A stretch of DNA of 32,500 nt. Origin: Enterococcus sp. 5H. GTDB lineage: Bacteria > Bacillota > Bacilli > Lactobacillales > Enterococcaceae. Below are positions 17,857 through 25,559 of this stretch, in pieces (position 1 is the first letter of the stretch; the number at the start of each line of letters is the position of its first letter). The position numbers were made by a program, and so were the translations under genes. The stretch is from NCBI RefSeq assembly GCF_028128615.1, contig NZ_AMDP01000058.1, forward strand, positions 1 through 32,500, read 5' to 3'. The notes under the pieces were generated by a model, which saw only the letters and a list, made by a program, of their open reading frames with translations, had not been told where the DNA came from and made no database searches.

Positions 17857-18996
17857 TTACTTCTTCTTTTTCGAATGTTTCCCTAAACGTTTTTGTAGCT
17901 GTTGCTGACGGAACTCTCGATTACCAAACATACGCAATATATACATTAGCGGTTGGTGATTTTCCCCAACCAATCCAATCATTTCAATAAACAATTCTAA
18001 GCCTATCGCGCTAAAAACAATTAATAAAATCGATGCCACATTGCTCGCATAGCTAAAGAGTAATGCAACAAATGAAAAAACTAAAGCCAATCCATAGATC
18101 GTCATTACCGCACCTTTGTGTGTAAAACCTAATGATAAAAGACGATGGTGCAAATGCATTTTATCTGCTGATGAAATTGGACGTTTATTCATCAATCGGC
18201 GAATAATAGCATAAACCGTATCGGTAATTGGTACACCTAGAATAATCATCGGCGTAATGACTGTAATAAACGTGGCATTTTTCAATCCTTGTAACGACAT
18301 TACTGCGATCATAAAACCTAGAAATAAGGCACCTGTATCACCTAGAAATATTTTTGCCGGATAAAAATTATAAGGGAAAAAACCTGCGATACTTGCTACT
18401 AGTATAAAAATTACAATCGGGATAAAGACTGTTTTAGAATGTAGAAAAAAATAACCAATCACGCCAATGGTTGTCAGACTAATAATTGACACACCTGATG
18501 CCAACCCATCTAAGCCATCTATCAAATTAATTGCATTAGTGATCGCTAAAATCCAAAATAATGTTAGCGGCAAACTAAACCAACGTAAATCAATTTGACC
18601 AAAAAAAGGCAGCGTCACAACATCAATTCGAATATCAGCTACAAAATAAATAACCAGTGCACCTAATAAAATTCCTATTGTTTTTTTCTTAGGAGATAAT
18701 TCATAAATGTCATCAATCAGACCTGTAATTACAACAATTCCTGACGCTAAAATAATTGGCAAAATATACGAGGTTGGAATAATTGATTGAAACAAAACTA
18801 AGCTCGAAAATGCAAATACAGAATAAATACTTAAACCACCTGCAGTGGGCATAATTTTTGTATTTACTCGTCTTTCTCCCGGTGAATCATATGCACCCAT
18901 TCTAAAAGCCAATATTTTAATTATCGGCGTCAAGATCAATGATAAAATAAACGTCAAAAATAGACGAATAAAAATTTCATAAATAAACATCGACAT
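17857..18996 (-). CDS. epaA: Undecaprenyl-phosphate GlcNAc-1-phosphate transferase (TagO/WecA type, EpaA)
   Basis: Start set at the ATG at 18996: the upstream promoter (19029-19056) places the transcript start at about 19022, so the ATG at 19023 can hardly be used. The protein is 379 residues with about eleven membrane helices. MraY/WecA family motifs are DDIYELSPKKK (95-105), NAINLIDGLDGLASG (154-168), LGDTGALFLGF near 215 and the KMHLHHRLL histidine loop near 275. It transfers GlcNAc-1-P from UDP-GlcNAc to undecaprenyl phosphate, starting Epa and possibly other wall polymers; tunicamycin-sensitive as a family. The C-terminus is lysine-rich. It is the first gene of the Epa unit. Confidence 0.9.
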   Translation of the reverse strand: MSMFIYEIFIRLFLTFILSLILTPIIKILAFRMGAYDSPGERRVNTKIMPTAGGLSIYSVFAFSSLVLFQSIIPTSYILPIILASGIVVITGLIDDIYELSPKKKTIGILLGALVIYFVADIRIDVVTLPFFGQIDLRWFSLPLTLFWILAITNAINLIDGLDGLASGVSIISLTTIGVIGYFFLHSKTVFIPIVIFILVASIAGFFPYNFYPAKIFLGDTGALFLGFMIAVMSLQGLKNATFITVITPMIILGVPITDTVYAIIRRLMNKRPISSADKMHLHHRLLSLGFTHKGAVMTIYGLALVFSFVALLFSYASNVASILLIVFSAIGLELFIEMIGLVGENHQPLMYILRMFGNREFRQQQLQKRLGKHSKKKK

Positions 18997-19028
18997 AAAG
19001 GAACCTACTTTCTTAATGTACATCGTAT

Positions 19029-19056
19029 ATTATACCGAATCATTCCATATTTACAA
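19029..19056 (-). promoter_or_regulatory. Sigma-A promoter of the epa operon
   Basis: TTGTAA (19051-19056), 16-base spacer, TATAAT (19029-19034) on the minus strand, about 30 bases before the chosen epaA start. A short inverted repeat (TGGAA 19059-19063, TTCCA 19071-19075) lies just upstream of the -35 box. Confidence 0.75.
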
Positions 19057-19124
19057 GTTGGAACAGGTGTTTCCACTCGCTGGTAAAACAGGTTGGTTCA
19101 TTTATTTTAGACACGATTTTTTGT

Positions 19125-20039
19125 CTATTTGATGAATTTTCCTTTTATTTTATCTACTAATCGATTAAGCAGACCATAGCGATGCTGGATTTTTTCGTTT
19201 GAAACATATTCTTTAACCACTGCATTTATAATTCCGCCTAAAATAATAATCGTCGCAGCAAAATTCAGCCATAGCATCAATACGATAAAACTTCCGATAA
19301 TTTGATAACTGGAAATTTTGGAACCGAAAAGATTGATATACAATCCAAAAACTTGTGATAACAGCATCCAGCCGATTGTCGAAAATACAGCTCCAGGAAA
19401 AATTGATCGGAATGATAATCTTGCATTTGGAACAACTCGATAAATCAAACTCATAATAACCAGTAAGACTAAAGACGTTAACGGCCACTTTAATGTCTGA
19501 AATGTATCAATAAAATCTGTTGAAAAATGAAAAATAGGTTGTAATATATCTAAAATGGTCTTACCTAAACCTAAAACACCTACAACTCCAACAACCGCAG
19601 TCAATAATAACAAAATTACAAACAAAGACATAATACGGACAATAATGAAATTACTGCGTTGTTCCACACCAAAAGCTTTGTTCATTGCTGTTTGCATTGC
19701 ATTAATACTTTGACTAGCACTCCACAAAGCGGCTAAAGCTGAAATAGACAGCAAACTACCTGAGCGTTGGGTTAACAAAGATTTAATAGCAGGTTCTAAG
19801 TCATTAAAAATTGCTTCTGGAATCACTTCTGCAATGTAAGGCAGCACTGTATTGGAGTCTATATGTAAATAAGGTAGGATATTTCCCACCGCAATCAGTA
19901 GAGGAAATAGGGACAGAAGTAAATAATAAGCTACGACAACAGATGTGTTTCCTATATCAGAATCTATCATTCTGCGCTGTGTAGTTTCAATAAAACGCAT
20001 TAACTTTTCATTGTTTTTTACTTTGTCCACTAATTTCAT
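19125..20039 (-). CDS. YihY/BrkB family inner-membrane protein
   Basis: Start taken at 20039, where GAGGAG lies 6 bases before the ATG; the ATG at 20066 has no ribosome binding site. The protein is 304 residues. Six hydrophobic segments and the motif SVVAYYLLLSLFPLLIAVG near the N-terminus are typical of YihY/UPF0761 (formerly called RNase BN by mistake). ALWSASQSINAM and LWLNFAATIIILGGIINA are further family signatures. The function is unknown; a transporter has been suggested for the family. The gene follows map after about 30 bases and precedes the epa promoter, so it probably belongs to the map transcription unit. The lysine-rich tail is cytoplasmic. Confidence 0.85.
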   Translation of the reverse strand: MKLVDKVKNNEKLMRFIETTQRRMIDSDIGNTSVVVAYYLLLSLFPLLIAVGNILPYLHIDSNTVLPYIAEVIPEAIFNDLEPAIKSLLTQRSGSLLSISALAALWSASQSINAMQTAMNKAFGVEQRSNFIIVRIMSLFVILLLLTAVVGVVGVLGLGKTILDILQPIFHFSTDFIDTFQTLKWPLTSLVLLVIMSLIYRVVPNARLSFRSIFPGAVFSTIGWMLLSQVFGLYINLFGSKISSYQIIGSFIVLMLWLNFAATIIILGGIINAVVKEYVSNEKIQHRYGLLNRLVDKIKGKFIK

Positions 20040-20069
20040 AAGATTCTCCTCTAACGTATCATTCACTGA

Positions 20070-20834
20070 TTAATATGTTAATTCTTCTCCTTGAGAAGTT
20101 AAAATTCTTGGGCCATCTTTCGTAATTGCTAATGTATGTTCAAATTGGCAGCTAATTCCACCATCTAGCGTATACGCAGTCCAACCATTAGGGTCCATTT
20201 TCATACGCCATGTTCCAGTATTAACCATTGGCTCAATTGTAATAACCATACCTTCTTTTAAGCGTAACCCTTTACCAGCTTCACCATAATGAGGAATCAC
20301 CGGGCTCTCATGAATGGTTGGTCCGACTCCATGTCCAACAAAATCTCTCACGACAGATAAATTTTCACTTTCTACATACGTTTGGATGGCATGACCAATA
20401 TCACCGATACGATTGCCAACCTGCGCTTGTTCAATCCCTAGATAGAGTGCTTTTCTAGTAACTTCCATTAAATGGTCCAATTCTGGTGTTGAGTTGCCGA
20501 CAACGTAAGCCCAGCAAGAATCAGATACAGCACCTTTTAAATCAATACACATATCTACTTTGATTAAATCACCATCTTTTAATAGTTTTTTTCTAGGAAA
20601 TCCATGACAGATTTCATCATTAATACTACAACAAGTTGCATACTCATATCCTTCAAAGCCAATTTGTGCAGCAACGCCGCCATGGCTTTCAATAAAATCT
20701 CTTACAAATACTTCAATATCCCAGCTAGTAACACCTGGTTTAATAAACGAACGCAAGTGGCGATGAACATCTGCCAATAGTTCGCCGGATTCATCCATCA
20801 TTTCAATTTCTCTTGGTGATTTTAAGGTAATCAT
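20070..20834 (-). CDS. map: Methionine aminopeptidase, type I
   Basis: 254 residues, pita-bread fold. The five metal ligands are visible in order: two Asp in KVDMCIDLKGAVSDSCW, His in FVGHGVG, Glu in TIEPMVN and Glu in CQFEHTL. It removes the N-terminal methionine from nascent proteins in the cytoplasm. AGGAGA lies 9 bases before the ATG; the promoter at 20872-20900 is close upstream. The sequence lacks the N-terminal zinc-finger extension and has a short insertion (TGTWRMKMDPNGWTAYTLDGG) in the usual variable loop. It is followed by yihY on the same strand. Confidence 0.95.
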   Translation of the reverse strand: MITLKSPREIEMMDESGELLADVHRHLRSFIKPGVTSWDIEVFVRDFIESHGGVAAQIGFEGYEYATCCSINDEICHGFPRKKLLKDGDLIKVDMCIDLKGAVSDSCWAYVVGNSTPELDHLMEVTRKALYLGIEQAQVGNRIGDIGHAIQTYVESENLSVVRDFVGHGVGPTIHESPVIPHYGEAGKGLRLKEGMVITIEPMVNTGTWRMKMDPNGWTAYTLDGGISCQFEHTLAITKDGPRILTSQGEELTY

Positions 20835-20871
20835 TAATTATCGTCTCCTAATCTTTATATAAGAGTATTTT

Positions 20872-20900
20872 ATCATAATTTGTGAAAATTTCACTGAAAA
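20872..20900 (-). promoter_or_regulatory. map promoter with palindrome in the spacer
   Basis: TTTTCA (20895-20900), 17-base spacer, TATGAT (20872-20877) on the minus strand. The spacer contains the exact palindrome GTGAAAATTTCAC (20882-20894), placed where a repressor would block RNA polymerase. Confidence 0.5.
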
Positions 20901-20976
20901 GTAGTTGTATAAAATATATTTCATCATTTTTTTATCATAATTGCGCTAATTATCGGGTTTAAGCTTCTTTTTGTAA

Positions 20977-21006
20977 TTTACATGACCTTCGTTCTTCTGA
21001 TATAAT
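20977..21006 (+). promoter_or_regulatory. Extended -10 promoter of flavodoxin
   Basis: TTTACA (20977-20982), 18-base spacer, TGATATAAT with a perfect -10 at 21001-21006. The start codon is 32 bases further on, with GGAGG upstream of it. Confidence 0.75.
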
Positions 21007-21037
21007 CAGGATTGTATTATTTGAAGGAGGAAATCTA

Positions 21038-21481
21038 ATGACTTTAGCTAAAATTGTTTATGCAAGCATGACTGGAAATACAGAAGAAATTGCGGATATC
21101 GTCGCTGAAGCTTTTGAAAATTTAGATATTGAAGTTGAAATCAATGAGTGCACTCAAGTTGATCCAGAAGACTTTGAAGATGCTGATATTTGTGTTATCG
21201 CAACGTACACATATGGTGATGGTGAATTACCTGATGAAATCGTTGACTTTTATGAAGAATTACAAGAAATTAATCTATCTGGAAAAACATATGGTGTTTG
21301 CGGTTCAGGCGACACGTTTTATGATGAGTTTTGTAAATCAGTTGATGATTTCGATGCTGTCTTTACAAAAATCGGTGCTATTAAAGGCGCTGACAGTGTA
21401 AAAGTTGACTTAGCAGCTGAAGAAGAAGATATTCAAAATCTTGAAGCTTTTGCCAAAAAATTAGCTGAAGCAGTAAAATAA
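21038..21481 (+). CDS. Flavodoxin
   Basis: 147 residues, short-chain flavodoxin. The FMN phosphate loop SMTGNTEE (10-17), the TYTYGDGELPD loop near 56-66 and GSGDTFYDEFC near 90-100 contact the flavin. The protein is strongly acidic, as usual for this one-electron carrier in the cytoplasm. It is monocistronic: its own extended -10 promoter and a strong terminator at 21489-21522 frame it. Enterococci use flavodoxin with few partners; the window shows none. Confidence 0.93.
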   Translation: MTLAKIVYASMTGNTEEIADIVAEAFENLDIEVEINECTQVDPEDFEDADICVIATYTYGDGELPDEIVDFYEELQEINLSGKTYGVCGSGDTFYDEFCKSVDDFDAVFTKIGAIKGADSVKVDLAAEEEDIQNLEAFAKKLAEAVK

Positions 21482-21488
21482 AAAAATA

Positions 21489-21522
21489 GGTTGGACAAAA
21501 CATTTCGTCGTTTTGTCCAACC
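21489..21522. terminator. Bidirectional intrinsic terminator, flavodoxin/tetR
   Basis: GGTTGGACAAAAC (21489-21501) pairs exactly with 21510-21522; 8-base loop. TTTTAATTT follows on the plus strand and an A-tract precedes it, so it also ends the convergent tetR transcript. Confidence 0.9.
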
Positions 21523-21537
21523 TTTTAATTTGTTTGT

Positions 21538-22110
21538 TTAATTATCAATATCGATTGGTTCATCTCGTTCTAAAATTTGTTCGATAGCATCTTTCATCAA
21601 ACGTTCAATTTGTTCATCATTTGGATGAATAATCCCAGAAGTCATCAATGCAGCAATTCCTGTCGCAACGATCCAAGTTCCCATATGCAAAGAGTTAATT
21701 TCTGTATCATCTAATTTTTCATACTCTGAATCTTTTTTTACTGCATTTGAAAAATAAGTGTATGAAAACTCTTGCATTCTTTTCCCGCCGCCATATTCTT
21801 CTAAATACAAAGCACGATATAGCTTACTTTCATTTTTAGCAAAGTGGATATAATTTAACGCTAAGTCCACAATTGTATTACCCGTATGAATTACTGGAAA
21901 TACTTCATTCGCTAAATATTGATGAATTTTTTCAAACAACTCTTCCTTTAAGTCGTCCATATTTTTGAATTCTAAATAAATAGGTTGCGTTGAACATTTC
22001 ATTTTGTTCGCAATGTTTCGCGCAGTGAATTTAGAAAAGCCTTCGGTGGCCACTACTTCGTATGCAGCATTTAAAATCTGATCTTTAGTAATCGTTTTTT
22101 TTCTTGCCAT
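21538..22110 (-). CDS. TetR family transcriptional regulator
   Basis: 190 residues. The N-terminal helix-turn-helix (about 8-52: ITKDQILNAAYEV, FSKFTARNIANKM, QPIYLEFKNMDDLKEELF) is typical of TetR. The C-terminal ligand and dimer domain is not family-specific; a TetR_C-like architecture with TGIAALMTSGII at about 157-168 is seen. The ribosome binding site GGAGA is about 11 bases before the ATG. Divergent from pepS: the 255-base gap contains both promoters, and a palindrome-like TACAATAACTGTA overlaps its own -10, which suggests self-repression. The target beyond itself is unknown; pepS is a candidate because of position. Confidence 0.88.
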   Translation of the reverse strand: MARKKTITKDQILNAAYEVVATEGFSKFTARNIANKMKCSTQPIYLEFKNMDDLKEELFEKIHQYLANEVFPVIHTGNTIVDLALNYIHFAKNESKLYRALYLEEYGGGKRMQEFSYTYFSNAVKKDSEYEKLDDTEINSLHMGTWIVATGIAALMTSGIIHPNDEQIERLMKDAIEQILERDEPIDIDN

Positions 22111-22166
22111 AATCTTTCAATCTCCTCTACCTATCCTTTACAACGCTTCCATATAATACTACAGTT

Positions 22167-22194
22167 ATTGTAACACGATTTGATTATTCTGCAA
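22167..22194 (-). promoter_or_regulatory. tetR promoter
   Basis: TTGCAG (22189-22194), 16-base spacer ending in TGT (extended -10), TACAAT (22167-22172) on the minus strand. An imperfect palindrome TACAATAACTGTA starts at the -10 and may be the regulator's own operator. Confidence 0.6.
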
Positions 22195-22296
22195 AATACT
22201 AGTCCTCTAAATTTTATTATTTTAATGATTTGATTAGATAGGTCTTTTTTAGGCTTTTTTCTTGAATTAAATAATGTTTTCACCTTGCTGGATTGT

Positions 22297-22325
22297 TTGA
22301 GTTCATAGCTTTTCCGTGTTATGAT
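22297..22325 (+). promoter_or_regulatory. pepS promoter, extended -10
   Basis: TTGAGT (22297-22302), 17-base spacer, TGTTATGAT with the -10 at 22320-22325. The start codon is about 40 bases downstream. Confidence 0.7.
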
Positions 22326-22365
22326 ATGAACGATTATCTATACAAAAATTTAGGAGGCTTACCCA

Positions 22366-23604
22366 ATGACATTACCAAATTTTAATGAAACTTTGAAAAA
22401 ATACGCACAGCTCATTGCTGAAACAGGTGTAAATGTTCAAAAAGGCCACAGTATTGTTTTGCAAATTAGCGTTGATCAAGCACCATTGGCTCGATTAATT
22501 ACTGAAGAAGCCTATAAATTAGGTGCTGCTGAAGTTATTGTTCAATGGAATGACGATTTCATTCAACGTGAATTTCTGCAACATGCTTCTGAAGATCATT
22601 TACAAAACATTCCACAATATAAAATAGATCAGACAAATGACTGGGTGGAAAAAGGTGCTAGCCGAATTAGTGTAGTATCTGCTAATCCTGATGCGCTTGC
22701 TGGTGTAGATGCTGATCGTGTAGCACTTTTTCAATCAGCGACTGGTAAAGCTTTAGTCAATCTTAGAAAAGCAACCCAAGCGAATAAAGTCAGCTGGACT
22801 GTTGTTGCAGCTGCTGGAAAAGACTGGGCAGCTAAAGTATTTCCTGAGCTAAAAGACAGTGACAAACAAGTCGATGCACTTTGGGATGAAATCTTTAAAA
22901 CTACCCGTGTTTACGAAGCTGATCCTGTAGAAGCTTGGGCTGCTCACGACAAAAAATTAGCTTCAAAAGCTGACGAATTAAACAAAGAACAATTCAGTGC
23001 TTTACATTACACAGCTCCAGGAACTGATTTAACGATTGGTCTTCCTAAAAACCATTTGTGGGAAGGTGCTGGAAGTGACAATGTACGTGGGGAAAAATTC
23101 ATGGCGAATATGCCAACCGAAGAAGTCTTTACTGCACCAGATAATCGTCGAGTAGACGGTTATGTTTCAAGCACTAAGCCATTAAGTTACGCTGGTACTA
23201 CGATTACTGGGATGAAGTTCACTTTTAAAGATGGAAAAGTGATTGATTTTTCAGCAGAACAAGGCGAAGAAGTTTTAGGAAAACTCTTAGAAACTGATGA
23301 AGGGGCTCGTCATTTAGGCGAAGTCGCACTCGTTCCAGATCCATCGCCAATTTCTCAATCAGGAATCACTTTTTACAATACTTTATTCGATGAAAATGCC
23401 TCTAATCATTTAGCTTTTGGTTCAGCGTATGCCTTTAACTTACAAGGTGGTACAGAAATGACAGAAGCAGAATTAAAAGAAGCTGGCTTAAATCGTAGTC
23501 AAACGCATGTTGATTTCATGATTGGCTCAGATAAAATGGATATTGACGGAATTAAAGAAGACGGGACGCGTGTTCCTATCTTCCGTAATGGTGATTGGGC
23601 TTAA
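22366..23604 (+). CDS. pepS: Aminopeptidase PepS (M29 family)
   Basis: 412 residues, full family length. Cytoplasmic metallo-aminopeptidase of the M29 (AmpS/AmpT/PepS) family that releases N-terminal residues from peptides. The five metal ligands can be placed: Glu253 in PTEEVF, Glu319 in HLGEVAL, His348 in ASNHLAFG, and His381 and Asp383 in THVDFMIG, with the same spacing as in the Thermus enzyme. The N-terminal domain (about 1-110) holds the conserved GVNVQKGHSIVL motif. The AGGAGG ribosome binding site and the extended -10 promoter support the start. Divergent from the tetR gene, whose product might control it. Ends at a strong terminator (23682-23721). Confidence 0.94.
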   Translation: MTLPNFNETLKKYAQLIAETGVNVQKGHSIVLQISVDQAPLARLITEEAYKLGAAEVIVQWNDDFIQREFLQHASEDHLQNIPQYKIDQTNDWVEKGASRISVVSANPDALAGVDADRVALFQSATGKALVNLRKATQANKVSWTVVAAAGKDWAAKVFPELKDSDKQVDALWDEIFKTTRVYEADPVEAWAAHDKKLASKADELNKEQFSALHYTAPGTDLTIGLPKNHLWEGAGSDNVRGEKFMANMPTEEVFTAPDNRRVDGYVSSTKPLSYAGTTITGMKFTFKDGKVIDFSAEQGEEVLGKLLETDEGARHLGEVALVPDPSPISQSGITFYNTLFDENASNHLAFGSAYAFNLQGGTEMTEAELKEAGLNRSQTHVDFMIGSDKMDIDGIKEDGTRVPIFRNGDWA

Positions 23605-23681
23605 TGTAAAGATAAAGAAAACATCTTTTAATCTAGTTATCGACGTTTTCATATTTTTTGGCACATAGTCGGCACAAATCA

Positions 23682-23721
23682 AAAAAACACCACTGAAATC
23701 AACCTTTCAATGGTGTTTTTT
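23682..23721. terminator. Bidirectional terminator between pepS and tRNA-Arg
   Basis: Arms 23682-23698 and 23705-23721 pair over 17 bases with one mismatch. There is an A-tract on one side and TTTTTT on the other, so it ends pepS (+) and the tRNA transcript (-). The right arm stops 2 bases from the tRNA 3' end. Confidence 0.85.
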
Positions 23722-23722
23722 A

Positions 23723-23796
23723 CGTTCCCGACTGGAATCGAACCAGCGACCTATCGCTTAGGAGGCGATTGCTCTATCCTACTGAGCTACGAGAAC
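23723..23796 (-). tRNA. tRNA-Arg (anticodon CCU)
   Basis: 74 bases fold as a complete cloverleaf. The acceptor stem pairs GTTCTCG with CGGGAAC (one G-U), the D arm is GCTC/GAGC, the anticodon stem ATCGC/GCGAT with loop CTCCTAA, the variable loop AGGTC, and the T arm GCTGG-TTCGATT-CCAGT. Anticodon CCU reads AGG. The discriminator is G; the 3' CCA is not encoded. Confidence 0.97.
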
Positions 23797-23807
23797 ATTC
23801 CTTATTT

Positions 23808-23836
23808 ATTTTAGAAGTCTTTACCAATAGTGTCAA
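23808..23836 (-). promoter_or_regulatory. Strong promoter of tRNA-Arg
   Basis: Consensus TTGACA (23831-23836), 17-base spacer, TAAAAT (23808-23813) on the minus strand, giving a transcript start a few bases before the tRNA 5' end at 23796. Confidence 0.88.
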
Positions 23837-23856
23837 TGATAAATAGCAAGAAAAAA

Positions 23857-23893
23857 CTATGGAACAAAATTATTTTCCAATTTTGTTCCATAG
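23857..23893 (-). terminator. Intrinsic terminator of the 40-residue protein gene
   Basis: CTATGGAACAAAATT (23857-23871) pairs exactly with 23879-23893; 7-base loop; TTTTTT follows on the minus strand. It isolates the tRNA promoter from upstream transcription. Confidence 0.9.
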
Positions 23894-23938
23894 TAAACTG
23901 AAAATCTAAAAAAAATGCTCATCTAATCTACTGCTGAT

Positions 23939-24061
23939 TTACTTTTTTTGGCTCTTTTTCCCTTTTAGCATTTTTACCAAATAAAGTCCACCGACGACAA
24001 TCGCTAAAGTTTTCCCGATTTTTCCATTTCTAGCAACTTTTTCTTCTTTTGTTTTACTCAT
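23939..24061 (-). CDS. 40-residue lysine-rich single-pass membrane miniprotein
   Basis: MSKTKEEKVARNGKIGKTLA opens a 40-residue frame with a hydrophobic core at about 18-32 (LAIVVGGLYLVKML) flanked by lysines and ending in K-K-S-Q-K-K. AAAGGCGGG lies about 8 bases before the ATG, a candidate promoter at 24111-24140, and a clean terminator 46 bases after the stop, so it looks like a genuine monocistronic small gene. Positive charges on both sides of one short helix suggest a peripheral or single-pass membrane protein. I do not recognise the family and propose no function. It lies in the 414-base gap between tRNA-Arg and the acetyltransferase gene. Confidence 0.65.
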   Translation of the reverse strand: MSKTKEEKVARNGKIGKTLAIVVGGLYLVKMLKGKKSQKK

Positions 24062-24110
24062 GTTCGTTCCCGCCTTTCATTGGTATTAAACACACTCATA
24101 TCATACTCTT

Positions 24111-24140
24111 ATTATATGAAGAATTGTTTTGTTCCACCAA
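24111..24140 (-). promoter_or_regulatory. Candidate promoter of the 40-residue protein gene
   Basis: TTGGTG (24135-24140), 18-base spacer, perfect TATAAT (24111-24116) on the minus strand, about 50 bases before the start codon. The -35 box is poor. Confidence 0.4.
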
Positions 24141-24210
24141 TCATCTGCTTGTAGACTAGAAAATCTTATGTTTTTCATTGAAAACTGTCTGAAGTTTTTT
24201 TGTATTCCTC

Positions 24211-25407
24211 TTAAAAGTAATCTGCTAAAACTGGTACACCTTTTACCAAACGCTCATCTAATGCCTTGATAAGCGTTTCATTGGCACTTATTTTTTCATA
24301 AAATCTTAATTCAGCTAAGGAACGGTATCCCATAAATGCTTGAGTAAATGTTTGAATATCACCTGAAATCGTATTCTCATTTAAGACATCTTGCGGCAAA
24401 GAATCGATTTTTAGCAACGTACCTTTACCTTGATTGTTAATACTTAGTTTCCATAGACCATTATTCCATGAAGCATATCGGTCCTCAATTTCTAGATAGT
24501 AGGACTCATTTGCACCAGTTGCAAAAGGATATTTTTCTAAAAAGCTTTCCAAATCAACAATTCTTCCCATCATATATGGAGAAATTTCCATTTTCACTAG
24601 AGGCGCAGGCAATAAATAACTTAGTGTTTGCCCATCAAATCCTGTTTCAAAGTGAAACTCTTGTGAAGATCCATTATGCGACCCTACAAAGCGTAAAATT
24701 GATTTGAATGCTTGATTAGTCAAATAGCCCCATTCTTTTATGGTAAAACGAGCTGCACTTGATTGATAAATTAAATAGCCTTCTATTTCACCTTGTTCAT
24801 TTATATATATTGCAAATTGATTTGTTTGATCTAAGCCAAATGTATATTCCAGCCACCAGTTTTCTCTCGTTAATGCCCCACGCTGATTTCTTTCTGTTTT
24901 TTGATAGATTTCTTGAATGGTGTTTTGCGCTACTTCAAAAGGGACTCGCTTCATTTGACCAGGTGTCGCCTTAATATTTGGCCAGTCAGCAGCTTTGATG
25001 GTATATGTGATCTGCTCAAAAAGTTGTTCAAACCCATATTTTCTATAGAATGGATAAGAAAATGGTGCTAGATAAGCAAGCTCAATTTTATTTTCAGCTA
25101 AATCAGTTAAGAGCTGTTTCATTATCGCTGACACACCGCCTTGTCCTCGATATTCAGGATAAGAAGATACACAACCGATTCCGGCCATTTGATAGTTTAC
25201 TTTATGGAAATTCACTGTAAAAGGTGTTGAAATAACTTGGCTTGCTAAAATATTATCCGAAAAATAGCCATAATTCCAAGAATGTTGGACAATCTTTTGA
25301 AATCTTTCTTTCCGCTCGTCTGTCGTTTCTGCGTTAAAAGCATATGCAGCTAATTGGAACATTTCATCTAGATGCTCTTCATTCATTCTCTTGATTTCAT
25401 TCATCAT
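24211..25407 (-). CDS. Eis-like GNAT N-acetyltransferase with C-terminal SCP2-like domain
   Basis: 398 residues. The N-terminal GNAT domain has the acetyl-CoA loop VSSYPEYRGQGGVSAI (80-95), with RGQGG at 87-91. The helix APFSYPFYRKYGFEQ (114-128) contains the tyrosines that act as general acid in Eis. A second GNAT-like half follows (about 150-290), then an SCP2-like domain, and the chain ends in ADYF: a C-terminal Phe whose carboxylate serves as base in Eis enzymes. AAGGAG stands 7 bases before the ATG. Eis family members acetylate amines, including aminoglycosides in mycobacteria; the natural substrate here is not known. Monocistronic by its surroundings. Confidence 0.85.
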   Translation of the reverse strand: MMNEIKRMNEEHLDEMFQLAAYAFNAETTDERKERFQKIVQHSWNYGYFSDNILASQVISTPFTVNFHKVNYQMAGIGCVSSYPEYRGQGGVSAIMKQLLTDLAENKIELAYLAPFSYPFYRKYGFEQLFEQITYTIKAADWPNIKATPGQMKRVPFEVAQNTIQEIYQKTERNQRGALTRENWWLEYTFGLDQTNQFAIYINEQGEIEGYLIYQSSAARFTIKEWGYLTNQAFKSILRFVGSHNGSSQEFHFETGFDGQTLSYLLPAPLVKMEISPYMMGRIVDLESFLEKYPFATGANESYYLEIEDRYASWNNGLWKLSINNQGKGTLLKIDSLPQDVLNENTISGDIQTFTQAFMGYRSLAELRFYEKISANETLIKALDERLVKGVPVLADYF

Positions 25408-25537
25408 GCTCTCACTCCTTCATTTAACAAGGATAACGCAAAAGAGTGATATTTAAAATATTTTGGGATTAGTTCTTAATAATTTTTCTTCATGATATTT
25501 TTAAATATGTAAAATATATTGATGTAGTAGACAACAA

Positions 25538-25559
25538 AAGAGTGCCCTCAGACACTCTT
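25538..25559 (-). terminator. Terminator at the end of the PTS operon
   Basis: AAGAGTG (25538-25544) pairs with CACTCTT (25553-25559), 8-base loop; TTGTTG follows on the minus strand. The stem overlaps the stop codon of the DUF3284 gene. Confidence 0.7.

Noticed and set aside
19108-19127. TAGACA/TGTCTA inverted repeat at the yihY stop as a terminator
   Set aside because: Six-base arms, overlaps the stop codon and is not followed by a U-tract.
23723-23796. tRNA-Arg as an integration site of a mobile element
   Set aside because: No integrase gene, no direct repeat of the tRNA 3' end and no prophage-like genes around it; pepS and the acetyltransferase flank it normally.
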